From: an uncultured Bacteroidota bacterium
GTDB taxonomy: Bacteria; Bacteroidota; Bacteroidia; Flavobacteriales; Flavobacteriaceae
Direction: 5' to 3'
DNA: 63,185 nt
Assembly (NCBI GenBank): GCA_902520835.1
Contig: CABYPD010000005.1
Coordinates: 7,501-70,685 of the forward strand
Below, one piece after another: positions 1 to 8,160 of this stretch. The notes beneath the pieces are model-generated. The model made no database searches, had not been told where the DNA came from, and was given only the letters and a program-made list of their open reading frames with translations. The number at the start of each line of letters is the position of its first letter. Position 1 is the first letter of the stretch. The position numbers and the translations under genes were made by a program.

Positions 1-231
1 AAATTTTTTTGCTTTTTCTATACTTTTTTCTGAATTATCATATCCTGTTACATTAAACCCTTTTTTGCTTAAGTATATTGAATGACGGCCTTTACCGCAT
101 GCTAAATCAAGAATTTTTGATCCTTTTTTAATTTTCAAATGATTTGCAATGTTATTAATAAAGTGCTTAGCTTCTTTTGAATTTCTGTTGCTATAAAGAA
201 TATGATAATAATCAGAATCAAACCAATTCAT
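1..231 (-). CDS. Class I SAM-dependent methyltransferase, N-terminal part (cut by window edge)
   Basis: The first 77 residues are present; the C-terminus lies outside the window. Translating the minus strand from the ATG at 231 gives a protein starting MNWFDSDYYHILYSNR. It has the glycine-rich SAM-binding motif I (ILDLACGKGRHS, about residues 40-51) followed by a motif II-like acidic residue (GYD). This is a typical class I Rossmann methyltransferase start; the substrate cannot be inferred. The ATG overlaps the TAA of the upstream DUF6048 gene by one base (TAATG), so the two are probably translationally coupled and belong to one operon with the DUF6452 gene. Confidence 0.85.
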   Translation of the reverse strand, partial: MNWFDSDYYHILYSNRNSKEAKHFINNIANHLKIKKGSKILDLACGKGRHSIYLSKKGFNVTGYDNSEKSIEKAKKF

Positions 232-914
232 TACTTTTTGACTATTGGTATTTGGTATATTAGTGTATATGTAATTCCAGTTCCAAAATTATTATTTTCA
301 GTAACTTTATTAAAACCCGGAATGTATAGATTAGTGAAGTTTTCAGGCTTTTTTTGATTTAACATTCTGTTTAATCTTAAGCTTATTCCCATAAAAAAAT
401 TATTAACTAATTCAGAATTAATTCCAATAATCAACTCAAACCAATTAGCACTAAGATTTTTATATATTAAACTTTCACTAATGGATTCTTGAATCCAAAA
501 TTGATCTTTATTGTAAATATTATATTGAGAAATTTGGCTATTAAATTCACTTACAGCAAACCTAAAACCAATATAAATTTCATTATTTAGCCCAGGCAAG
601 TTGTTATATAAATTATAATTTATTCCAGCTTTAATATAATTTCCAGAAAATTCAGAATTTAGATTGTTATTATTTATCTTCTTTGTATCCCTTCCAAATT
701 CACTTACGATAAATAGTCTTTCTTTTATTTTTAAATCACCATACAAAGATACTCCATTGTATTCCTCAGTTAACATTCTAATTTGTTTTGAGATATCAAC
801 TCCTACTCTTATTCCATATTTATTTTTTATTTCAAGTGAATCTTTTACAATTTGACTATTGTTTTTACTAAAAAATAAAAATATAAATATTATGCTAGTG
901 AAAAATCTCAACAT
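231..914 (-). CDS. DUF6048-type protein, probable outer-membrane beta-barrel
   Basis: About 227 residues. I chose the ATG at 914 (MLRFFTSIIFIFLFF...), which begins directly with a signal peptide ending near KNNSQ; a longer frame needs a TTG at 935. The body alternates polar and aromatic residues, with repeated Tyr/Asn/Gly-rich strands such as YIKAGINYNLYNN and IYIGFRFAVSEF, as in a small barrel. From family memory it resembles flavobacterial DUF6048 proteins, which usually sit beside DUF6452, as here. It overlaps the end of the DUF6452 gene by 20 nt and the start of the downstream methyltransferase by 1 nt. Function is unknown; localisation is inferred. Confidence 0.75.
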   Translation of the reverse strand: MLRFFTSIIFIFLFFSKNNSQIVKDSLEIKNKYGIRVGVDISKQIRMLTEEYNGVSLYGDLKIKERLFIVSEFGRDTKKINNNNLNSEFSGNYIKAGINYNLYNNLPGLNNEIYIGFRFAVSEFNSQISQYNIYNKDQFWIQESISESLIYKNLSANWFELIIGINSELVNNFFMGISLRLNRMLNQKKPENFTNLYIPGFNKVTENNNFGTGITYTLIYQIPIVKK

Positions 915-1368
915 GTTTTGTTTCTTCGTTTTCAATATTTGATTTATATATATTATAATTTTTGATCCAATTGTCAGAATCTTTTTCTATCAAAAGTGAA
1001 TTTATTTTAAAATTTAAAATATATCCACAACCAACAGAAATGTAAACTGGCTTTTTTTCATAATTTATTAATACATGATCGCTGTTATTAACTTGTGATG
1101 ATTCTATACTGAAATTAAATGAGGAATAATTATCATTATGATTTAGTGGAACAGCAATTGAGTCTGTCTCTTCAAAATGCAAGGTGTCTTGACTTTTTAT
1201 GGATGTTATTTTTATATTTTTAATTGGTTTTAATTCACTAGTCTTTTCATCGTAAAATCTGAAAATAATTTTTGGAGTATCTTCAAAAGACTGTAGACAT
1301 ATATCGTCCGGCTCACATGAAAAAAATATTAAAGTTATAATGATGTATAAATTATTAAACTTATTCAC
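895..1368 (-). CDS. DUF6452-type small lipoprotein
   Basis: 157 residues starting at a GTG (1368-1366). The N-terminus MNKFNNLYIIITLIFFSC is a lipoprotein signal with lipobox FFSC (Cys18), followed by the characteristic EPDDIC segment and a beta-rich domain (TPKIIFRFYDEKT). This matches my recollection of the flavobacterial DUF6452 family, which pairs with DUF6048. It is first in a three-gene operon with DUF6048 and a methyltransferase. A Bacteroidota -7 motif lies only 4 nt upstream of the GTG (see 1373-1380). The role is unknown; the pair is presumably a cell-envelope unit. Confidence 0.75.
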   Translation of the reverse strand: MNKFNNLYIIITLIFFSCEPDDICLQSFEDTPKIIFRFYDEKTSELKPIKNIKITSIKSQDTLHFEETDSIAVPLNHNDNYSSFNFSIESSQVNNSDHVLINYEKKPVYISVGCGYILNFKINSLLIEKDSDNWIKNYNIYKSNIENEETKHVEIFH

Positions 1369-1372
1369 TACC

Positions 1373-1380
1373 CAAAATTA
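1373..1380 (-). promoter_or_regulatory. Candidate -7 promoter element (TAATTTTG) for the DUF6452 operon
   Basis: On the minus strand the octamer TAATTTTG matches TAnnTTTG exactly and ends 4 nt before the GTG start. Transcription from it would begin at or very near the start codon. No TTG is found at the usual -33 spacing, so this is weaker than the gyrA or 13.5-kb promoters. Confidence 0.35.
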
Positions 1381-1436
1381 CAATATCATTTTATTCTTTA
1401 CTATTATTTGATATATTTAAGTAAAGATTTCTTGGT

Positions 1437-4400
1437 ATGAAAAAAATTATTTTAATAAGTTTTTGTTTGTGTTTTTTCTTAAATATTAATTCTCAAAGAA
1501 AAAAATCACTGAAGTATGATTTAAATGCATCTCAGCTCTCTGGACTAAAATTTAGGAGTATTGGACCAGCATTCATGTCTGGAAGAATAGCAGATATAGT
1601 AATTAATCCTGAAAATGAAAATGAATGGTATGTTGCAGTTGGATCTGGTGGTGTTTGGAAAACCTCAAATTCAGGAACTACTTGGTCACCTATAGCTGAT
1701 GATCAACCTTTTTATTCAACAGGTGCTATAACAATTGACCCTCATAATTCTTCAAAAATATGGTTAGGAACAGGAGAGAATGTTGGTGGAAGACATGTTG
1801 GTATTGGTCACGGGGTTTATATGAGTGAAAATGGAGGTGAAAATTGGAATGACATGGGTTTAAAATCCTCTGAACACATTTCGAAGATTATAGTAAGCCC
1901 AGAAGATCCAAATCTTGTTTTTGTCGCCTCACAGGGTCCTTTATGGTCTCCAGGAGGTGATCGAGGATTGTTTAGATCTATTAATGGTGGTGATGACTGG
2001 GAAAATGTATTAAATGTTAATGAATGGACGGGTGTGACTGATATTGTAATTGATCATAATAACCCCAGCATTTTATATGCCGCGACTTGGCAAAGACACA
2101 GAAATGTAGCAGCCTATATGGGTGGTGGTCCTGGTACATCTATATATAAATCTGTAGATAATGGTAAAACATGGGTTGAAATTAAAAACGGTCTTCCAAG
2201 TTCTAATCTTGGAAAAATAGGCTTAGCTATTTCACCTTTTGATAGTTCGATTCTTTATGCAGCTGTAGAGACAGACAGAAGAAATGGAGGCGTTTATAAG
2301 TCAACTAATTCCGGTGGAAGCTGGAAAAAAATGTCAGACACTGTTTCTGGAGCTACTGGTCCGCACTATTATCAAGAGCTTGTTGCCTCTCCTCATGTTT
2401 TTGACAAAATATACTTAATGGATACAAAAGTTCAAGTTTCAGATAATGGAGGAAAGGATTTTTATATCATGAATGAAAGTGATAAGCATGTTGACAATCA
2501 TTCATTAACATTTAAGATGAGTGATCCGAATTATTTACTTATAGGAACTGATGGAGGTGTTTATGAATCATTTGATGATACAAAGTCTTGGAAATTTGTT
2601 GCAAATCTTCCATTAACACAATTTTATAAACTTGCTGTTGATGATGCATATCCTTTCTATAATATTTATGGAGGAACTCAAGATAACAATACTCAAGGAG
2701 GTCCTAGTCGCACATTTAAGAGATCAGGAATCACAAACTCTGATTGGTTTGTCCTACTTGGAGGAGATGGTCATCAACCTGCAACCGAGCCTGGAAATCC
2801 AGATATTGTTTATGCTCAATCTCAACAAGGTAATATCCATAGAATTGACAGAACTAATGGGGAAGCAACATTTATTAAACCTCAAAATGATGTTGGTGAA
2901 CCATATGAAAGATTTAATTGGGATGCACCAATTTTGGTCAGTCCACATGATCCAAAAACTTTATTTTTTGGATCACAAAGAGTTTGGGTTTCTAAAAATA
3001 GAGGAGATGATTGGAAGTCAATTTCCGACGATTTGACATTAAATCAAGAAAGGTTAGAACTGCCAATTATGGGTAAAGTTCAAAGTTGGGATAATCCTTG
3101 GGATGTTTATGCAATGTCAACTTATAATACAATTACGTCATTGTCTCAATCTCCAGTTGATAAGAATATTATATATGCCGGTACTGATGATGGAATAATT
3201 CAATATACTAGAGATTTTGGAAAAAATTGGACTAAAGTTAATGTTGAAAAGTTACCTGGTGTTCCTAAAGGTTCATTTGTTAACGATATAAAGGCAGATT
3301 TATTTGACTCTAATACAGTTTATGTTCTTTTAGATAATCACAAGTTTGGAGATTATAAGCCCTATGCGTATAAATCTGTAGACGGTGGTGAATCTTGGGT
3401 TAATATTGTTAATGGTATTCCTAATGGTTTTCTATGTTGGAGAATTGTTCAAGATCATGTTGATAAGAATTTAATGTTTTTAGGAACAGAGTATGGTGTT
3501 TATGTGTCGCTTAATGGCGGAAATAATTGGATTAAGTTTTCTAATGGAATACCCACGATTTCAATTAGAGATTTAGCAATTCAAAAAAGAGAAAATGATC
3601 TCGTTGCTGCTACATTTGGTAGGGGATTCTATGTTCTTGATGATTATTCTTCTTTAAGATTTAATTCTCCTGAATCATTAAAAAAGAATTTAGTTTTCTC
3701 ACCGAGAAAAGCCTTACAATACAGTCCAATAAGATCAGGTTCAACATCTCAGGGAAGCGATACTTATTATGCTAAAAATCCCGATTATGGCGCAATGTTA
3801 ACATTTTACCTAAATGATGAATTGCTCACTAGAAAGGAAAAGAGGAAAAAAGCAGAGAAAGAATTATTAAAATCTAATTCTGATATTCCATTTCCTGGAT
3901 GGAGTGAATTAGATAAAGAGGTTAATGAATCATCTCCTAAAACAGTAATTGAAATTTTTGATGGTAATAATATTTTTATTGATAGATTTTCAGTGCCTTA
4001 TAAAAAAGGTTTTAATCGAGTTTCGTGGGATCTTACTAGGGATATAAAGAGCAATCTAGTTTCTGGTTCATCAGGATCATATTCCCCTAGTGTTAGAGTT
4101 AGTCCTGGTAAATACTCTTTTAATGTTTATACAGAGTTTAACGGAAAGGTAAATAAAATTGGAAGTAAGTTTTTTGATGTTGAAAGAATTAGAACAGGTG
4201 TTTTAAGTAACCCTAATTTAGATCAAATTGAAGCATTTATAGTTGATTTGGAAAACACATATAAAAACTACACAACTGTTAATCATAAGTTTAATAAGAT
4301 TAAAAGATCAAATAAATCAATTGCATCTTTAATTTCAAATACATCAAATTATAAGCTTTATGTTGAAAATTATAATCAAATTAAAGAAATGATAAATACG

Positions 4401-4658
4401 ATTGATGTTTTTGTTTCAGGAAATAAATCAAAAAAAGACATTAGGGAAAAAGATACTGAAACAATATCTGATAGATTAAGTGTTGCAGTCCGCGGAATAA
4501 ATAGTTCTTATGGTCCAACTTCGATGCAAATATCAAGTTTAAATAAGGCTAAATATTTAATTACTGAGTTTGATAATATGTTAAAAGAATTAAGTTTAGA
4601 ATTTAATAAACTTAGAAATCAGATAGAGGGGGAGCTTGAAAGTTTAATTTTGGACTGA
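1437..4658 (+). CDS. Secreted VPS10/sortilin-like BNR-repeat protein
   Basis: 1073 residues. A Sec signal peptide (MKKIILISFCLCFFLNINSQ) is followed by a large beta-propeller region with repeated Asp-box motifs of the S-x-D/N-x-G-x-x-W type. Examples are SENGGENWNDM, SINGGDDWENV, SVDNGKTWVEI, STNSGGSWKKM, SKNRGDDWKSI, TRDFGKNWTKV and SVDGGESWVNI. After about residue 730 comes a beta-sandwich-like segment and a helical C-terminus. Such proteins are often labelled glycosyl hydrolase because of sialidase-like BNR repeats, but no catalytic sialidase residues are evident. Role in the envelope is unknown. The 3' end overlaps the convergent DUF3810 gene by 40 nt. Confidence 0.85.
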   Translation: MKKIILISFCLCFFLNINSQRKKSLKYDLNASQLSGLKFRSIGPAFMSGRIADIVINPENENEWYVAVGSGGVWKTSNSGTTWSPIADDQPFYSTGAITIDPHNSSKIWLGTGENVGGRHVGIGHGVYMSENGGENWNDMGLKSSEHISKIIVSPEDPNLVFVASQGPLWSPGGDRGLFRSINGGDDWENVLNVNEWTGVTDIVIDHNNPSILYAATWQRHRNVAAYMGGGPGTSIYKSVDNGKTWVEIKNGLPSSNLGKIGLAISPFDSSILYAAVETDRRNGGVYKSTNSGGSWKKMSDTVSGATGPHYYQELVASPHVFDKIYLMDTKVQVSDNGGKDFYIMNESDKHVDNHSLTFKMSDPNYLLIGTDGGVYESFDDTKSWKFVANLPLTQFYKLAVDDAYPFYNIYGGTQDNNTQGGPSRTFKRSGITNSDWFVLLGGDGHQPATEPGNPDIVYAQSQQGNIHRIDRTNGEATFIKPQNDVGEPYERFNWDAPILVSPHDPKTLFFGSQRVWVSKNRGDDWKSISDDLTLNQERLELPIMGKVQSWDNPWDVYAMSTYNTITSLSQSPVDKNIIYAGTDDGIIQYTRDFGKNWTKVNVEKLPGVPKGSFVNDIKADLFDSNTVYVLLDNHKFGDYKPYAYKSVDGGESWVNIVNGIPNGFLCWRIVQDHVDKNLMFLGTEYGVYVSLNGGNNWIKFSNGIPTISIRDLAIQKRENDLVAATFGRGFYVLDDYSSLRFNSPESLKKNLVFSPRKALQYSPIRSGSTSQGSDTYYAKNPDYGAMLTFYLNDELLTRKEKRKKAEKELLKSNSDIPFPGWSELDKEVNESSPKTVIEIFDGNNIFIDRFSVPYKKGFNRVSWDLTRDIKSNLVSGSSGSYSPSVRVSPGKYSFNVYTEFNGKVNKIGSKFFDVERIRTGVLSNPNLDQIEAFIVDLENTYKNYTTVNHKFNKIKRSNKSIASLISNTSNYKLYVENYNQIKEMINTIDVFVSGNKSKKDIREKDTETISDRLSVAVRGINSSYGPTSMQISSLNKAKYLITEFDNMLKELSLEFNKLRNQIEGELESLILD

Positions 4659-5683
4659 TAATCATAAATAAGTAAATTAACAACCAATCCGTATGATTTT
4701 ATCCCATGTGATTGATTGTTCTTTTTTAGATACAAATCGTATGCTTTTTTAACAAAAGGCTCAAGCTTATTTTTGTGGTTTTTACTGAATTCTACTTTTT
4801 CATAAATATTTTTCAAAACCCCTTTATTTATTTTTTCTATTTTGTTATTGTACAAGATTTTGTTATTTAAATATAATTCCCTCATTAAGTACTGTAATGC
4901 AACCAGGTTTCCAGAGTAATTAATTTCCATATTCTTTGATATCTGGTTAGATATAATTCCAATATAATTTGCCTCATTTTCGCTAGCATATCCTATTTGA
5001 TGTGCAATTTCATGAGAAATTGTAGATGGGTATGAAATTTTTGGTAACCTTGAGTTTATATTAGCTTCTAATGTGAATGGGTTTATGTATCCATTAAATC
5101 CTAAGTATGATATTAATAAAGAAAAGTAAGATTTATTTACCTTAAGATTTTCAGTAGGTATATTAATAGTTTTAATTTCTTTAATTGATTTTTTGCACTC
5201 AAATACTATTTCTTCAAAAGAAGAGGTTAGAGTAACCTTTTGATCAGGACTTACAGAAAGTGTTTCATGAATATTATTTACTTTTTTAATGTAGTAGTCA
5301 ATTGTTTCAACTAATTCATTTATCTGATAATCACCAAATGCATATTCTTCGTTAATTGATTTTTTATTATAATGGATTCCCCAGCTCAAATAAAAAAAGG
5401 AATAAATAAAAATACTAGTGAATGCAGTTCTTGACAAAAAATCACGCCTTGTCTTTGATTTATATAGGAATTTAAAAAAAATAGGAAATGAAATTAGGTA
5501 GAGTAAATCACCAATATTTAACTTTAAAAAATTAGTGATATTAGAAATTAAATCTATCCATATAGGATAAATTAAAATATATGAACTATATAACCACTCA
5601 TTTTTAGGTTTATTAAAAAATAGAATTAGTATGAAAATAAAAATTAAAAGAAATTTAAATATCCTCTTAATTTTCAAATTCAT
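4619..5683 (-). CDS. DUF3810 membrane protein with zinc-peptidase-like HExxH motif
   Basis: 354 residues. Hydrophobic segments near residues 9-23, 32-48, 58-73 and 87-101 suggest several N-terminal membrane spans, followed by a soluble domain. That domain contains HEIAHQ (His224, Glu225, His228) and then SENEANY (Glu235/Glu237), a gluzincin-like arrangement seen in the DUF3810 family. The family is widespread in Bacteroidota and a membrane metallopeptidase is plausible, but no substrate is known to me. It is the last gene of a tight operon after nrnA and the PPIase (6-nt gap). Its 3' end lies inside the end of the convergent BNR-protein gene. Confidence 0.8.
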   Translation of the reverse strand: MNLKIKRIFKFLLIFIFILILFFNKPKNEWLYSSYILIYPIWIDLISNITNFLKLNIGDLLYLISFPIFFKFLYKSKTRRDFLSRTAFTSIFIYSFFYLSWGIHYNKKSINEEYAFGDYQINELVETIDYYIKKVNNIHETLSVSPDQKVTLTSSFEEIVFECKKSIKEIKTINIPTENLKVNKSYFSLLISYLGFNGYINPFTLEANINSRLPKISYPSTISHEIAHQIGYASENEANYIGIISNQISKNMEINYSGNLVALQYLMRELYLNNKILYNNKIEKINKGVLKNIYEKVEFSKNHKNKLEPFVKKAYDLYLKKNNQSHGIKSYGLVVNLLIYDYQSKIKLSSSPSI

Positions 5684-5689
5684 ATTAGT

Positions 5690-6769
5690 TTAATTTTGAT
5701 CAACAATTTCAACTTCAAAAATCAGATTTGATTTTGCTGGAATTCCTCTAGATTCAGTTTCACCATATGCTAAATAATAAGGTATAAATAATGTTGCAGT
5801 ATCACCAATTTTCAAGAGTTTGAGACCTTCTTTAAATCCTGAAATCATCATATCTTTAGGACCAACTCTAGCCTCAATTGGAGTATATCCGCCAGCACTT
5901 TTCCTTTGAGCATTTACTTGATTGAATCTTTCAGCAACTTCCAAAATAGAAGTGTCTAAAAGTGAACCGTCTTCAAAATAAACAGCATAGTGGGTAAGTA
6001 TAGTTTTGTTTTGATCAACCAAATCACCATTATTTGTTGAATTTATGTAGTATTTTAAGCCTGTTTCAGTTTCAATTGATTTTAACTTTAAGTTTGAATG
6101 TTCTTTAGATACATCGCTTTTTAACTTCTGAAACATTTTTTCTTTTTCTTTTTTTATTTTTTCTTCTTCTTTGAAATGATTCGTAAATATTTTTGAAGCA
6201 TTAAATCTATTAGCTTCCTTTCCTTCTCTTTGAATTGTAATATTTAAAATTGAATCTCCTTGCTCAATTAAATCTACAATTTCTTGACCAGAAATTACTT
6301 TTCCAAATACAGTATGAAGACCATCTAACCATGGAGTTTCTTTGTGAGTAATAAAAAATTGGCTTCCATTTGTTCCTGGACCTGCATTAGCCATAGATAA
6401 TATTCCTTCTGAGTCATGCTTTAGATCTTCAACAATTTCATCTTTGAATGAGTATCCAGGTGATCCCGATCCAGTTCCAGTTGGATCACCACCTTGAATC
6501 ATAAAGTCTTCAATTACCCTATGAAAAGTTAATCCATCATAATAATTTTTTCCTTTATACTTTTCACTAACTTCTTTGTTGTTTCCCTCTGATAATGAGA
6601 TAAAATTGGCAACAGTTACGGGTGTTTGTTTAAAAAAAAGTTCAGTAACTATTTCTCCTTTGTTAGTTTTAATCAACGCATTGATTGTTGAATTATCTGA
6701 TTTTTGTGACATATTACATGAAAAATTAATTGTTAATAATAGTAAGATTATATTTTTTTTGTAGACCAT
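5690..6769 (-). CDS. Lipoprotein peptidyl-prolyl isomerase: cyclophilin-FKBP fusion
   Basis: 359 residues. The lipobox NFSC (Cys18) predicts envelope anchoring. Residues about 30-190 are a cyclophilin: FHRVI with catalytic-type Arg84, [15 protein letters not shown] and the Trp of TPWLDG at 147. A Lys/Glu-rich helical linker follows at about 198-225. Residues about 245-357 are an FKBP domain ([44 protein letters not shown]). Both PPIase classes in one chain define a dual-family immunophilin, an architecture reported in Flavobacterium. It probably assists folding of periplasmic or outer-membrane proteins. The gene sits 1 nt after nrnA and 6 nt before the DUF3810 gene. Confidence 0.9.
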   Translation of the reverse strand: MVYKKNIILLLLTINFSCNMSQKSDNSTINALIKTNKGEIVTELFFKQTPVTVANFISLSEGNNKEVSEKYKGKNYYDGLTFHRVIEDFMIQGGDPTGTGSGSPGYSFKDEIVEDLKHDSEGILSMANAGPGTNGSQFFITHKETPWLDGLHTVFGKVISGQEIVDLIEQGDSILNITIQREGKEANRFNASKIFTNHFKEEEKIKKEKEKMFQKLKSDVSKEHSNLKLKSIETETGLKYYINSTNNGDLVDQNKTILTHYAVYFEDGSLLDTSILEVAERFNQVNAQRKSAGGYTPIEARVGPKDMMISGFKEGLKLLKIGDTATLFIPYYLAYGETESRGIPAKSNLIFEVEIVDQN

Positions 6770-6770
6770 T

Positions 6771-7778
6771 TTAATGAAATTTAAATTCTTTTATTTTTTT
6801 TATAAAAAATGCTATTGCATCATCAATTTTACCTTCAAACTTTCCACCAGCAGCATTTATGTGACCCCCTCCGTTAAAATTATCTTTTGCAAACTTATTA
6901 CATGGAAAATTATTTTTTGATCTAAAAGATATTTTTATTAAATTTTCTTTATCTAAATCCTCAATAAAAATAGCAGTAAACTCAATATTTTTTAAAGATA
7001 AGCCATAATTAACTATGCCTTCAGTATCTCCTTTTTCATAACTATTTTCCTTTAATTCACTTCTATTTAGATACATATAAGTTGTTTTATATTCATTTAA
7101 AACATTTAAACTATTTAAAGCCTTACCTAAGATCATTAATTTACTGGTACTATTTTCGTTATATACTTTATTATATATTTCTGATTGAATTATTCCTTTA
7201 TTGATGAGTTCAGCAATTATTTTATGTGTTTTACTGTTGACTCCATTGTATTGAAAAGACCCAGTATCTGTCATCATTCCTAGGTAAATACACGTAGCAA
7301 TATTTTTATTAATAAATTTTAAATTGCTTGAAGCTTCAATAATAAAGTAAACAATCTCACATGTTGAGCTTATATTAGGGAATGAAAAGTTAATATCAGC
7401 ATAATCCTCAGGCAGTTGATGGTGGTCAATCATAACTATTTTTTGATTATCCTTATTTATAATGTTAGATATTTCACCGCATCTATCTAGGCTATTAAAA
7501 TCCATTGTAAAAATAAGGTCTGAATCAGCTATTATTTTATTGGATTTTTCAGTGTCTTCATCGCATATGATAACATCATTAATCCCAGGTACCCAATCTA
7601 AAAATGATGGATGTCTGTTTGGTGTAATAACATTGCTAATTAGATTTAATCTTTTAAAGTAATGGTTTAGCGCTAAAGAACTTCCAATAGCATCACCATC
7701 AGGATTCAAGTGAGTAACAATAGAGATTCTTTTGCATTCTAAAAGTAAGTTTTTTAATTTCTTAATTTTTTTTTCCAT
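6771..7778 (-). CDS. nrnA: Bifunctional oligoribonuclease / PAP phosphatase (DHH-DHHA1)
   Basis: 335 residues, usual family length. The DHH domain shows [13 protein letters not shown] (residues 22-34), the MDFN segment and MIDHHQLP with the metal-binding DHH triad. The C-terminal DHHA1 domain carries the substrate-binding [13 protein letters not shown]. NrnA-type enzymes degrade 2-5-mer RNAs and hydrolyse 3'-phosphoadenosine 5'-phosphate in the cytoplasm. It is the first gene of the operon nrnA-PPIase-DUF3810. No clear TAnnTTTG box is visible in the 90-nt divergent spacer upstream. Confidence 0.93.
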   Translation of the reverse strand: MEKKIKKLKNLLLECKRISIVTHLNPDGDAIGSSLALNHYFKRLNLISNVITPNRHPSFLDWVPGINDVIICDEDTEKSNKIIADSDLIFTMDFNSLDRCGEISNIINKDNQKIVMIDHHQLPEDYADINFSFPNISSTCEIVYFIIEASSNLKFINKNIATCIYLGMMTDTGSFQYNGVNSKTHKIIAELINKGIIQSEIYNKVYNENSTSKLMILGKALNSLNVLNEYKTTYMYLNRSELKENSYEKGDTEGIVNYGLSLKNIEFTAIFIEDLDKENLIKISFRSKNNFPCNKFAKDNFNGGGHINAAGGKFEGKIDDAIAFFIKKIKEFKFH

Positions 7779-7868
7779 TTATTCGGCGCTAAGATAGTCA
7801 TTAGTTTAAGAAGATTTAACTCAATAATGATATCATTTTTAGTAAATTTATGATCAAAAATCAAAACG

Positions 7869-8156
7869 TTGAAATTAAATCTATTCAAACTCAGAAAAAA
7901 TAAAAAATTTAGATATTCACCCAGATATTCTAAATCTGAACAACAATTAAATATTTATGAATTTGATTCTGCATATTCAAAAATTAGAGAAAATAAAAGT
8001 ATTTATGATAAATCTAATTCTTGGACTGAAGCTAGGCTGAATTCTAGAAACAGAGGAAATTCTTTTTTTTCTAAAACCATTTTATTTATAGTACTGCTTT
8101 TGACACTTGTTTTCTTGTATATAATTGATTTTGACCTAACAATTTTTTTTCCTTAA
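7869..8156 (+). CDS. Small membrane protein upstream of mutL
   Basis: 95 residues starting at TTG (7869); an ATG at 7850 is out of frame and reaches a stop after 17 codons. The N-terminal half is basic and soluble (KLRKNKKFRYSPRY). The C-terminus is one membrane span (about residues 69-92, TILFIVLLLTLVFLYIIDF). Similar short proteins sit directly upstream of mutL in many flavobacteria, sometimes mislabelled as a riboflavin synthase subunit. The function is unknown. The gap to mutL is 4 nt, so they probably share a transcript. Confidence 0.75.
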   Translation: MKLNLFKLRKNKKFRYSPRYSKSEQQLNIYEFDSAYSKIRENKSIYDKSNSWTEARLNSRNRGNSFFSKTILFIVLLLTLVFLYIIDFDLTIFFP

Positions 8157-8160
8157 AATA

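Noticed and set aside
2632-3036. 134-codon plus-strand frame inside the BNR-protein gene
   Set aside because: It lies wholly within a well-supported gene in another frame and its translation is low-complexity Leu/Met/Ile-rich with no motif.
1437-4658. Sialidase or glycosyl hydrolase function for the BNR-repeat protein
   Set aside because: Asp-box repeats are structural; the catalytic Arg triad and Tyr/Glu of sialidases are not recognisable.
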